From Gentiana macrophylla (lineage: Eukaryota > Streptophyta > Magnoliopsida > Gentianales > Gentianaceae), in contig JAOBSW010001261.1 in the NCBI GenBank assembly GCA_026214975.1, positions 1 to 64,000 on the forward strand: a DNA stretch of 64,000 nucleotides, given 5' to 3'. Within the stretch, counting starts at the first letter, position 1; each line of letters begins with the position of its first letter. The notes beneath the pieces are model-generated. The model worked only from the letters and a program-made list of their open reading frames with translations. It was not told the origin of the DNA and searched no databases. Below, piece by piece: positions 56,206 to 64,000 of this stretch. Position numbers and translations under genes: made by a program.

Positions 56206-56701
56206 AATAGTTTTGTCCTTTATGCAAAAGTTTGAAAAGACTGTCCTTCTACTCAATTGATGAAATATTTCTGTCATTCTCCCTCATTCCCCCATTAAAA
56301 AATTACAAGCAATAATGGCCATTAATTCGGGAACATAGGATTTCGGAGCACAGTGGAATCAACAGGGAAAATTAAATCGACACGAATCCACTATTCGTAC
56401 ATTGAAACAGTGGAATCATAAACAAATCCACTATTTCGCTACTACACATTTTCAAATATGAATTCAACTACCCAAATTTACTATAACGTAATTTATGCAA
56501 AAATAACCGTGGAAAATGACGTCGAATAAATATCATATCAAAAGAGATGTTAATATGAAGAGGACGAAAAAATTAAATCATATGATGAAAGATTATGATT
56601 TTTTTTTTTAAATTGAGTTTGTTTTTTAAATCGGGTAGGATAGTATAGCAACTATAAATTTTACGCATGCTAGCGTGGGATATATTAAATGAAAATATTC
56701 C
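56206..56701. other. A/T-rich non-coding stretch
   Basis: Nothing recognised beyond short A/T runs. Confidence 0.35.
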
Positions 56702-56866
56702 TAATTGAATCGGAAGTCCGTTTATGATATCTTAATGAGTATGTCACAAATAAGTGGCCCTAATTGAATCGGAAGTCCGTTTATGATATCTGTATGTCAC
56801 ACATAAGTGGTACTAATTGAATTGGAAGTCCGTTTTTGATATCTTCCGTGAGTATGTCGCAACACC
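56702..56866. repeat. Three tandem 53-59-bp repeats
   Basis: Units begin TAATTGAATCGGAAGTCC at 56,702 and 56,761, and TAATTGAATTGGAAGTCC at 56,814; each contains GATATC and ATGTCAC or ATGTCGC. Confidence 0.75.
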
Positions 56867-56903
56867 CCATACCTTGCTAAAAAACCGATCCTTGTTTACT
56901 AAC

Positions 56904-57465
56904 TGATGATAGGTAGGCCCATCGGGCCGGGTTATCCATAACTGGGCCGGGCCCAAAGTCAGACAACAGGATAATGAATTGGCAAGGCAGGGCCGCAAAT
57001 GCTGGTCAGAATAATTGGAGGAGCAGGACTCCTGCAGACGCTGCACAAAAGCATGTCCCTAGACAGAGTTGTAAGTCTGAGAAATGCTTTCTAGGCGAGA
57101 ATATTTGGGTGAGTGCAGCGAAGACCAAGTCAGCGTCAACTCAACCGCTTATAGACGTGGGTAGACCCCACCTCCAGTTACGCTTGGAACCACTTATAGA
57201 CGTGGGTAGACCCCACCTCCAGGTACGCTTGGAAATAACCGGTGATAACTTCCCATCAGGCAAGGAAGAGAATCACGATCTGTAACTATAAAAGGAACAC
57301 CCTGAACTACGAGGGGGACTTGATTCCAGTTTTATCACTAAAATTGGATACGTGGCGCTCTCTCGAGAGTTCGATCCAAACTTTATACCAACATATTCTT
57401 GTTCTTGTATTAGTTTCCTAATTAGAATTACCCAATCACCCGATTGTAATATCTAAACTACATCA
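56904..57465 (+). repeat. Element H 5' LTR
   Basis: 562 bp, TGATGATAGG...ACTACATCA (5-bp inverted ends TGATG/CATCA). TATAAAAGG near 57,287. A 45-bp direct duplication lies at about 57,147-57,236 (CTTATAGACGTGGGTAGACC in each unit). Confidence 0.75.
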
Positions 57466-57467
57466 TT

Positions 57468-57484
57468 TGGCGCTAGAAGGAGGG
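57468..57484 (+). other. Element H primer binding site
   Basis: TGGCGCTAGAAGGAGGG, two bases after the LTR end. The spacing fits a tRNA primer site; the tRNA is not assigned. Confidence 0.65.
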
Positions 57485-57520
57485 CCAATTCTAGTTAGTG
57501 AGTGATTGATACAAAAAAAA

Positions 57521-58729
57521 ATGGCACGAAATCAAGGTAATTCGAAGAAACAACAAAATCAACAAGAGAAAGAAAAAAATCAAGCTGGAAATAATAGCCC
57601 AGATCAAAATGTTCAAGACACTGGAAAGAAAGTGATGGAAGAAGGACAAACAAGTAATCCAGACGCCGTTAAACAAATGTTAGTAGAAAACCTGGCAAAT
57701 CTCAAGGCTGAAGAGATAAAAGCTATATTTGAAGTAGTCTTGAAAGCAAGGAATCAAGACAATGATGTTTCTGAAGCACATACCCCGCTTCAAACTGCTA
57801 AAAAAGAGAGGCAGGAAGCAGAGTCAAGCATACAAGTGGCAGTTACTCACTCAGCTGTTGATAACGCCAAGGCAGAATTAGACGTCATGATGAAACCTAA
57901 GCAAGATGAATTCAGGCTAGTGTCTCCATTTACTGAGGACATTGATGCGTTTCCATGCCCTCCAGGATTTAAAATCCCAAAGATCCATGCATATGATGGA
58001 ACCAAGGATCCATATGACCATATGCATCAGTACATTCAACACATGAATCTGTACAATGCTCCAGAAGAGATGAAATGCAGGGCATTTGCAACTCTTCTAA
58101 CAGGGAAAGCAAGAGATTGTTTCAACAAATTGAACCCCAGATCTATACCGGATTTCCCCACTCTGACCAGGAAGTTCATGCATGCATTCATTGCAGCGCG
58201 CCCATTTCAGCGAAATCGGACGTATCTGCTAACGATCAGGCAAAAGAGTGACGAAACGGTTTTGCAGTTTATTAAGAGGTTTAATGGGGAATCATCCCAG
58301 ATAACAGATCTGGATGATAAATTTCTGGTAGCATCTTTCATAGCAGGACTAAGAGAAGGGCGGTTACATGCGAAGCTAAGCAGCAAAGATCCGCGCACGA
58401 TGGAAGAATGTCTAGAAATAGCATACAGACATTGCCAGGGAGAAGAGGCTAACAGAGCCAAGAGGGAGGATTCCCACAGGGATGCTAAGAAAGGAAAGAC
58501 TGAGGACCGGAATGACAAGAAAAGGAAATCTGTTTGGGATAGGGTAACTGCTCCCATTTCTGAAAGGTTGGGGAAGAAAGGTACTCTGCAGGACAGAGAC
58601 CTTATTCCTCTGAACAGGTCTCGTGACCAAGTTTTGGCAATTATGGAGAAGAAAGGAATCGCCAAGACTCCTTCACCTTTGAGGGGTCCAAGAGAGAAAA
58701 GGGACCACACCAGGTGGTGCAAATCATAA
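57521..58729 (+). CDS. Element H gag
   Basis: Capsid/nucleocapsid precursor, 402 codons from ATGGCACGAAATCAAGG, the first ATG after the primer site. N-terminal 110 residues are Q/K/E-rich. FPCPPGFKIPKIHAYDGTKD (about residue 145) leads into the Retrotrans_gag domain (about 165-260: MHQYIQHMNLYNAPEEMKCR, FATLLTGKARDCFNKL, FIAARPFQRNRTYLL). A basic tail follows (KRKSVWDRVTAPISERLGKK). The frame ends at WCKS just where the zinc knuckle WCKFHKDIGHD should continue, so the stop is a two-base deletion or an equivalent indel rather than the natural end. Confidence 0.85.
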   Translation: MARNQGNSKKQQNQQEKEKNQAGNNSPDQNVQDTGKKVMEEGQTSNPDAVKQMLVENLANLKAEEIKAIFEVVLKARNQDNDVSEAHTPLQTAKKERQEAESSIQVAVTHSAVDNAKAELDVMMKPKQDEFRLVSPFTEDIDAFPCPPGFKIPKIHAYDGTKDPYDHMHQYIQHMNLYNAPEEMKCRAFATLLTGKARDCFNKLNPRSIPDFPTLTRKFMHAFIAARPFQRNRTYLLTIRQKSDETVLQFIKRFNGESSQITDLDDKFLVASFIAGLREGRLHAKLSSKDPRTMEECLEIAYRHCQGEEANRAKREDSHRDAKKGKTEDRNDKKRKSVWDRVTAPISERLGKKGTLQDRDLIPLNRSRDQVLAIMEKKGIAKTPSPLRGPREKRDHTRWCKS

Positions 58730-59430
58730 AGATATTGGTCATGATTCTGAACAGTGTAGGGACCTGATCAGAGACATAGACGCTGCAGCAATGGAGGGAA
58801 AAATCGATGAATGCATCGATCTAGCACAAGGAGATAATCCCCGAGGAAGGAGAGAGTTTAAGAAACAGCACAGTGGTCATGACAGGTACAATCAGAGGAG
58901 ACACAGAGATCCGTCTCATGATGCCGACGGGTATAAAGAAAATGCCCCAATCAACACTGTAAACACGATTATGGGTGGACCAGGGGAGAGCAGCAAGGCT
59001 GCTCTGGAAGATAAGAGGGGCAGCGCAGAAAAGGATAGTGAAGCGAAAAAACAAAAAGTGATGGGAACCGTTCAATATGGTCCGAGAGATGCGCTACCGG
59101 CCATCGTGAGCAACGAGGGACTAGTGATAGAAGCGGTCATCCAGAAAAATCTGGTCGAGCGGTCTGCACAGACACAGCAAGCGGCAGATTAACGTCTTGT
59201 ATTATAATGCGTTCCAGGTGATGAAGTTAACAGTTTCAGAGTTGACTCCTGTGTCAACTCCATTCTTTGGCTTTACAGGACCTCCCATACATCCTGTGGG
59301 CATGTTAAGGTTGCTGACAACTTTCGGTCGAGGACCACAGAGCAGGACTCTGATGGTCAATTATGTGGTAGTGAAGGCCCCATCAGCGTATATAATGCGA
59401 TTCAGGAAGACCGCACGATCGACCTAAGAG
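58711..59430 (+). pseudogene. Element H gag C-terminus (CCHC knuckle) and protease
   Basis: In the shifted frame: WC-FHKDIGHDSEQCRDLIRD, a CX2-3HX3GHX4C-type knuckle of Tat elements, then a long polar linker (open 58,791-59,192). The protease region follows: a decayed active site near 59,168 (DTASG-like where DTGSS is expected), then LYYNAFQVMKLTVSELTP, FFGFTGPPIHPVGMLRLLTT and VNYVVVKAPSAYIMRF. The active-site damage and a stop at 59,190 suggest inactivity unless they are sequence errors. Confidence 0.75.
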
Positions 59431-59432
59431 GC

Positions 59433-60511
59433 GTGGTATCTCCAAACAAGACAACAAACATGAAATTCCCAACCTTCGATGGAGAAGCTACTGTTAAAGG
59501 GGATGTGGACGCTGCAAAGAACTGCTATGCAGCCACGATCAGTGGAAAAATGAAGGTGCAGCAGGTAACAATGGAAGACCTAGTTCCAGAGGAAGAAAAA
59601 AGCTGGCAGTCCAACGATCCTGTGGAGTCGATCATGTTAAATGAGCTGGACTCAGAATCCACAGTCAACATAGGATCTTGGATACCGGTGCGCGGCGATG
59701 TCTTGATCAGCATATTGAAGGATTATCAAGATGTATTCGCATGGAAGGCAAGTGATATGCCGGGATTGTCAACAGAGTTGGCAGTCCATAAGCTCAACAT
59801 CGACCCAACTCGAAAACCAGTGAAGCAAAAGAAGAGATCTTTTGCTCCAGAGAGGATACAGGCTGTCCAGCAAGAGGTGGAAAAATTGTTGCAGGCCAAC
59901 ATGATTAAAGAGGTTATTTATCCAGAGTGGCTAGCAAATCCAGTGTTAGTCAAGAAACCAGATGGCAGTTGGAGAATGTGCGTAGATTTCACGGATCTGA
60001 ACAAAGCTTGTCCTAAAGATAGTTATACCTCCCCTAGAATTGACAGGCTAGTAGACTCTACAGTTGGTTATGAGATTTTCTCTTTTTTAGATGCTTATAA
60101 GGGATATCATCAGATTATGATGGACCCTGTAGACGCTGTAAAAACTGCTTTTATTACTGAATTTGGTTCTTACTACTATGTGTCGATGCCTTTCGGATTA
60201 AAGAATGCAGGGCTACTATCAAAGGCGATCAATGCCATTTTCAAACAATGATCGGCAAATCTATGGAAGTATATGTGGATGATTTACTGATCAAGAGCAG
60301 GACTCTTGATCAATATTTGAAAGATGTAGCGGAGGTTTGTCAAGTTTTAAGACAAACAGGAATGAAATTAAACCAGAAAAAGTGCACTTTTGGAGTAAGG
60401 TCGAGCAAATTCTCAGGTTATATGATATCTAAAGAAGGTATCGGGCCAATCGATAAATTGGAAGCTTTGAAGGCCATGCCCGAACGAAAAATATCAAAGA
60501 AGTTCGGTTAA
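59433..60511 (+). pseudogene. Element H reverse transcriptase
   Basis: Open 59,433-60,251: VFAWKASDMPGLSTELAVHK, KQKKRSFAPERIQAVQQEVE, WLANPVLVKKPDGSWRMCVD, FTDLNKACPKDSY, FLDAYKGYHQIMM, FITEFGSYYYVSMPFGLKNA, then a one-base loss at AAACAATGATC. The next frame (60,248-60,511) carries the catalytic YVDD (60,272-60,283), LNQKKCTFGVRSSKFSGYMI and SKEGI. The two frames overlap as ATGA; a single base would join them. Confidence 0.85.
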
Positions 60512-61084
60512 CAGGAAGACTAGCGCGCTTAAACCGATTCTTGTCAAAATCAGACAGAAGTCATTGCCATTCTTCAAAATTCTTAGGAAGGCCATCCGTT
60601 TGAATGGAATGAAGAATGTAAGCAAGCTTTTCAGGAGTTAAAAGATCACATCGACCATTTGCCAACTCTAACTCCTCAATAGGAAGGAGAGGTATTGTTC
60701 TTTATTTGTCCTTTTGCAATGAAGCAAGAAAAGCGGTGTTGGTAAAGCAAACATGGCATGATACAAAGGCCAATATACTTTGTGAGCAAAGCCTTACAAG
60801 GGCACGAAATTAGATATTCGAGGTGGAGAAATTGGTCCTAGCCTTAGTACACGCCACAAGAAAATTAAGGCCATATTTCCAAAGTCATCCAAGAATTGTG
60901 TTAACAAACCAACCTCTCGAAGAAAATTTTGGAAAAGCGAGATAAGTCGGAAGATTGGCAAAGTGGGTAGTCGAATTGGCGAGGTGATTTGATATCGAAT
61001 ATAAGCCAAGAACGACAATTAAAGCTCAAGCATTAGCTGACTTCTTAGCAGAAGAAAAAGCCTTAGCTATGGAGCGAGGAGAAT
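60512..61084 (+). pseudogene. Element H RT thumb-RNase H N-terminus, heavily shifted
   Basis: Short blocks in three frames: TGRLARLNRFLSKS, FQELKDHI, PIYFVSKALQG, KLRPYFQSH-like, and LADFLAEEK-like near 61,040. Frame changes are dense here compared with the rest of H, and AAGCGG-type words occur, so local sequence quality may be poor. Confidence 0.65.
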
Positions 61085-62821
61085 TTGAAGCAGAACAAGG
61101 TGAGAAGAATGAGGCGAGCATTGGCGACTCTATGTAGGCGGAGCCTCCAACAAAGAGGGAGCAGGAGCAGGACTCTACTCATTAGCCCAAAAGGTGAAGA
61201 ATTCCGTGACGCTCTTCATTTCGATTTCCAGGCCACCAATAATGAAGCAGAATATGAAGCTTTGATAACTGGATTAAACCTAGCACAGAAATTAGGGGTA
61301 CAGAACCTGAAGGTGTACACGGATTCACAGCTTGTAACAAATCATATCAAAGGAGAATATGAAGCAAAGGACGGACCTATGAAAAGATATCTTGCGGTGG
61401 CACAGAAAAAATTGCAGAATTTCTTAATGGTGGAGGTAGAGCAGATCACTCGGGCCCAAAACACCAGAGCAGATGCCTTATCAAAATTAGGATCAAATTT
61501 CTTATCCCACAAAAAGGTATTGGTCGAGCAGCTAAAGCAGAAAAGTTGTGATGAGGTGGAAGTACAACCGATAGCACAAGCAGAGACTTGGATGGATCCA
61601 ATCGTAATATATCTGAGAGATGGAAGACTACCTGGAGACAAAGTACAAGCCAGGAAATTGATAAGACTCTCAGCCAGGTATGCTCTGTTCATCGACGTTC
61701 TATACAGAAAATCCTACACAGCACCTTGGTTGAGGTGCGTTACTCCGGATGAGGGAGATTATGTACTAAGAGAAATCCATCTCGGAATTTGTGGAAATCA
61801 TTTGGGAGCAAGGGCTCTGGCCAGAAAATGTAGGCTATATGGGTACTACTGGCCAGAAATGCAAGAAGACGCAGAGAGTCTGGTCAGGACTTGCCGGGCA
61901 TGCCAGGTGCATAGTAACTTAGTGCACAATCCTGTACAGAAGATGATACCAATTGTGTCTCCATGGCCTTTTGATCAGTGGGGAGTAGACTTAGTAGGTC
62001 CACTACCCTTAGCTCCAAGAAAATTCAAGTTCTTAGTGGTAGCAGTGGATTATTTCACCAAATGGGTGGAGGCTGAACCCTTAACTACCATCACAGCCAA
62101 CCAGATACAGAAGTTCCTATGGAAGAACATTCTATGCAGGTATGGAATCCCTAAAGTCCTCATCTCTGATAATGGCACCCAGTTTGAAGACCAAGGAGTG
62201 CAAGCCTGGTGCACCAATCTCGGGATCTCTCAACACTTTACATCAGTGGCATATCCCCAAGCCAATGGGCAAGTGGAACAGACAAATAGGCAAATAAAAC
62301 AGGGATTGAAGAAGAGACTGGAACAAGAAGGATCTCATTGGGTAGACCATCTCCCAAATATCTTATGGGCGTACAGAACTACACCGAACGCGGCTACACA
62401 GGAAACTCCATACTCCTTAGCATATGGGTGTGAAGCGGTAATACCTGCAGAGATTGGACACAGGTCTCCCAGGACAGAATTGTACTATCCAGAAACACAG
62501 GAGGTAGACATGCTGCATCTCAAAGATGAACTGGAACATAAAAGGGACATAGCCTTGATACAAATGGCCAAATACAAGCAGAGAATTGCTCAATACTACA
62601 ACTCAAAAATTAAAGGTACGTATTTTAAAGAAGGCGATTTAGTTTTGAGGCGAAATGAGGCCAGCAAGCAAGGCCCTACTGGAAAGCTAGACCCAAACTG
62701 GGAAGGTCCTTATAAAATCATTAAAGTGCATGGAAAAGGATCTTATCAACTAGCTAATGCCTCTGGCAAAACTGTTCCTAGAAGTTGGAATGCTGTTCAT
62801 TTGAGGAAATTTTTTCCTTAA
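61085..62821 (+). CDS. Element H RNase H C-terminus and complete integrase
   Basis: A 578-codon open frame; the first ~30 residues are out-of-frame read-in. RNase H: FQATNNEAEYEALITGLNLA, VYTDSQLVTNHIKGEYEAKD, ITRAQNTRADALSKLGS. Integrase: zinc finger HLGICGNHLGARALARKC to TCRACQVH; catalytic core with D at 61,988 (VDLVGP), D at 62,168 (SDNGTQF) and E at 62,276 (NGQVEQTNR), i.e. D-x59-D-x35-E, the standard spacing. The C-terminal segment KLDPNWEGPYKIIKVHGKGS ends HLRKFFP. No chromodomain. All catalytic residues are intact. Confidence 0.9.
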   Translation: MKQNKVRRMRRALATLCRRSLQQRGSRSRTLLISPKGEEFRDALHFDFQATNNEAEYEALITGLNLAQKLGVQNLKVYTDSQLVTNHIKGEYEAKDGPMKRYLAVAQKKLQNFLMVEVEQITRAQNTRADALSKLGSNFLSHKKVLVEQLKQKSCDEVEVQPIAQAETWMDPIVIYLRDGRLPGDKVQARKLIRLSARYALFIDVLYRKSYTAPWLRCVTPDEGDYVLREIHLGICGNHLGARALARKCRLYGYYWPEMQEDAESLVRTCRACQVHSNLVHNPVQKMIPIVSPWPFDQWGVDLVGPLPLAPRKFKFLVVAVDYFTKWVEAEPLTTITANQIQKFLWKNILCRYGIPKVLISDNGTQFEDQGVQAWCTNLGISQHFTSVAYPQANGQVEQTNRQIKQGLKKRLEQEGSHWVDHLPNILWAYRTTPNAATQETPYSLAYGCEAVIPAEIGHRSPRTELYYPETQEVDMLHLKDELEHKRDIALIQMAKYKQRIAQYYNSKIKGTYFKEGDLVLRRNEASKQGPTGKLDPNWEGPYKIIKVHGKGSYQLANASGKTVPRSWNAVHLRKFFP

Positions 62822-62969
62822 AGTTGTTTCACTTTTTAAGTAATGTTGTATTGAATATAGATCTATGTTTATTATATGATTATTGTGTGATGTTTTAACT
62901 TATGTTGAGATTGTGCTAAAACGCGAAAATAGTAACAGAACGTGGTGGTACAAAAACATAAGTATCAAA

Positions 62970-63345
62970 CGTGCAGTGTAGGATATGCTGGGCAGAGGTC
63001 TCACATAAAAATACAAATGCCACACTTGCAGTGCAAGGGCATTCTGGGCAGAATTCCCATTAAAAAGTTCAAATGCCACACTTGCAGTGCAAGGGCATGC
63101 TGGGCAGAGGTCCCACACAAAGACACAAAGGCCAAACTTGCAGTGCAAGGGCATTCTGGGCAGAAGTCCCATTAAAAAAGTTAAAAATGCCACACTTGCA
63201 GTGCAAGGGCATGCTGGGCAGAGGTCCCACACAAAAATACAAACGCCAAACTTGCAGTGCAAGGGCATTCTGGGCAGAAGTCCCATTAAAAAATGCCAAA
63301 CTTGCAGTGCAAGGGAATGCTAGGCAACAAGCCCAGTTAAAAAAG
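62970..63345 (+). repeat. Element H 3' UTR tandem array, ~56-bp units in alternating types
   Basis: Seven units starting about 62,968, 63,019, 63,075, 63,131, 63,189, 63,245 and 63,295, each with CTTGCAGTGCAAGGGCAT. From the second unit, five alternate between a CATTCTGGGCAG...CCCATTAAAAA type and a CATGCTGGGCAG...CCCACACAAA type, giving a ~115-bp higher-order period; the first unit fits the second type and the last is decayed. A poly-A run (63,354-63,379) and decayed units follow. Tandem arrays in the 3' UTR are known for Tat/Ogre-type elements. Confidence 0.85.
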
Positions 63346-63615
63346 GTAAGTGCAAAAAAAAAAAAAAAAAAAAAAAAAAGCTGCAAAGCACCAGTTAAAA
63401 ATATTAACAGCAAACTTGCAGAGCAAGAGTATCTTGAGTAAAAACTATTCAATAAAGAAGCTAAGGATAAAGAATCCTAAACTTCTTTGCAGTGCAACAA
63501 GAAGACAATACTCTATATAGAGAAAATCAAAATCAAAGGTTATTATAGATAAAGTTATTACATCAAAAGCTGCTTCAAAAGGTAGCAGAATTCCAAAGTT
63601 TTTTCAAGGCATAAA

Positions 63616-64000
63616 TTAAGAAGATGGAGTATCAGAGGTCGTGCGAGACTGGAAGGTCGGGCAATGTAGCGAGACGGAGGCGAGTCTTTTCTTGGCATAC
63701 TTGCGGACAATGTCTTCCCCAATTTTATACTCATCGTACCGTTCCGTGAAAACTTCACCTGCCTTTTTATCATACAATTTATGATTAGGCAAAGTACTAA
63801 TCACTAAGTCGGCCGGTTTAGCTTCATCTACACCCAGGGTGTATCCTTTACGCAGAGCAGGGGCCAAAACAATTTGGATCTCCTCAAGAGTCTCAGGAGC
63901 AGCTTTATACCCGGCAATAACTTTCTGGACGATGTTCTGAGTAGGAAGTTCCTCCATCTGCTTCAAGGTTTCATCAAAATCGGCCTTCATCTTCTTGGCA
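63616..64000 (-). CDS. Antisense ORF downstream of pol in element H (partial)
   Basis: Open on the minus strand from the window edge to a stop at 63,616; at least 128 codons, with an ATG at 63,990 but no stop upstream of it. Residues include LKQMEELPTQNIVQKVIAGY, EEIQIVLAPALRKGYTLGVD, PADLVISTLPNHKLYDKKAG and EDIVRKYAKKRL: a charged, soluble-looking protein. Tat-lineage elements often have an extra ORF between pol and the 3' LTR, sometimes antisense; this fits by position and strand. Function unknown. Confidence 0.6.
   Translation of the reverse strand, partial: AKKMKADFDETLKQMEELPTQNIVQKVIAGYKAAPETLEEIQIVLAPALRKGYTLGVDEAKPADLVISTLPNHKLYDKKAGEVFTERYDEYKIGEDIVRKYAKKRLASVSLHCPTFQSRTTSDTPSS

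Larger units (their letters stand above)
56904..64000 (+). mobile_element. Tat-type Ty3/gypsy element H (3' end outside window)
   Basis: 5' LTR, primer site, gag, protease, RT, RNase H, integrase, 3' UTR tandem array and an antisense frame. RT (YVDD), the RNase H word ATNNEAEYEALI, the CxxFHxDxGHxxxxC knuckle and integrase without chromodomain point to the Tat lineage. It is the best-preserved coding element here; two large frames are open and the remaining breaks are few. The 3' LTR is not reached. Confidence 0.87.

Noticed and set aside
58207..58722. 171-codon minus-strand frame inside gag of H
   Set aside because: Antisense shadow of a clearly recognised gag coding sequence.
62970..63345. 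Possible CRISPR-like repeat/spacer array
   Set aside because: Units are contiguous with near-identical 'spacers' in a plant retroelement 3' UTR; tandem repeat, not CRISPR.
62942..63441. Overlapping repetitive frames on both strands encoding CKGILGR- or FVWDLCPACPC-type repeats
   Set aside because: Produced by the tandem 3' UTR repeats of H; period and alternation are in the DNA, with no start context or domain.

Overview
The window is plant nuclear repeat DNA. LTR retrotransposons of both the Ty1/copia and Ty3/gypsy types, a TRIM, a CACTA end and Stowaway-type MITEs nested inside one another indicate a repeat-rich angiosperm genome. An asterid eudicot is my impression only, from the style of the repeats. 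I found no host protein gene, tRNA, rRNA or CRISPR array.

Layout. 1-1,850 is the right end of a CACTA-like transposon. 1,851-11,680 (U1) and 39,376-49,145 (U2) are two copies of a 9.8-kb mosaic in the same order: LTR B end, an unidentified B interior, LTR A of a copia element, a broken copia gag with a second copia (G) inside it, a chimeric A/D LTR, a complete gag-only copia element (C), a shared non-coding block, and LTR B carrying a MITE. 11,676-14,244 holds a gypsy pol remnant, its LTR D, and a third, older copy of the shared block that lacks element C. That third copy continues at 38,544, because a 24.3-kb minus-strand gypsy element of Athila type (E, 14,245-38,543) inserted there with target duplication TAGCC. 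E has an 8.1-kb minus-strand gypsy derivative (F, 27,927-36,011, target duplication TTGAC) in its gag. After U2, 49,134-55,015 is a decayed copia element (A) with both LTRs and two secondary insertions. 55,016-56,903 is non-coding with two short tandem arrays. From 56,904 to the right edge lies a gypsy element of Tat type (H) with nearly open gag-pol, a tandem-repeat 3' UTR and a downstream antisense reading frame.

How the parts fit. E and H carry recognisable gag, protease, RT, RNase H and integrase, although several frames are broken. B, C, F, the TRIM and the MITEs encode no polymerase and depend on elements of this kind in trans. Nesting order can be read from paired occupied and empty sites inside the window: MITE into LTR B, TRIM into MITE, CACTA into TRIM in U1 only; C before the U1/U2 duplication; F after E.

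Caution. Where two or three copies of one sequence exist, many differences fall at CAG/CTG trinucleotides in recurring substitution patterns, in either copy. This looks more like systematic base-calling error at CHG-methylated sites than evolution. Many frame breaks, and any LTR-based dating, should be treated as provisional. No previously undescribed system is proved here. The best candidates are an intact ~134-codon frame in E, an internal promoter-like array with an intron before E's last ORF, the palindrome array in LTR F, repeated hairpin-plus-polypurine modules in E and F, and the antisense frame of H.
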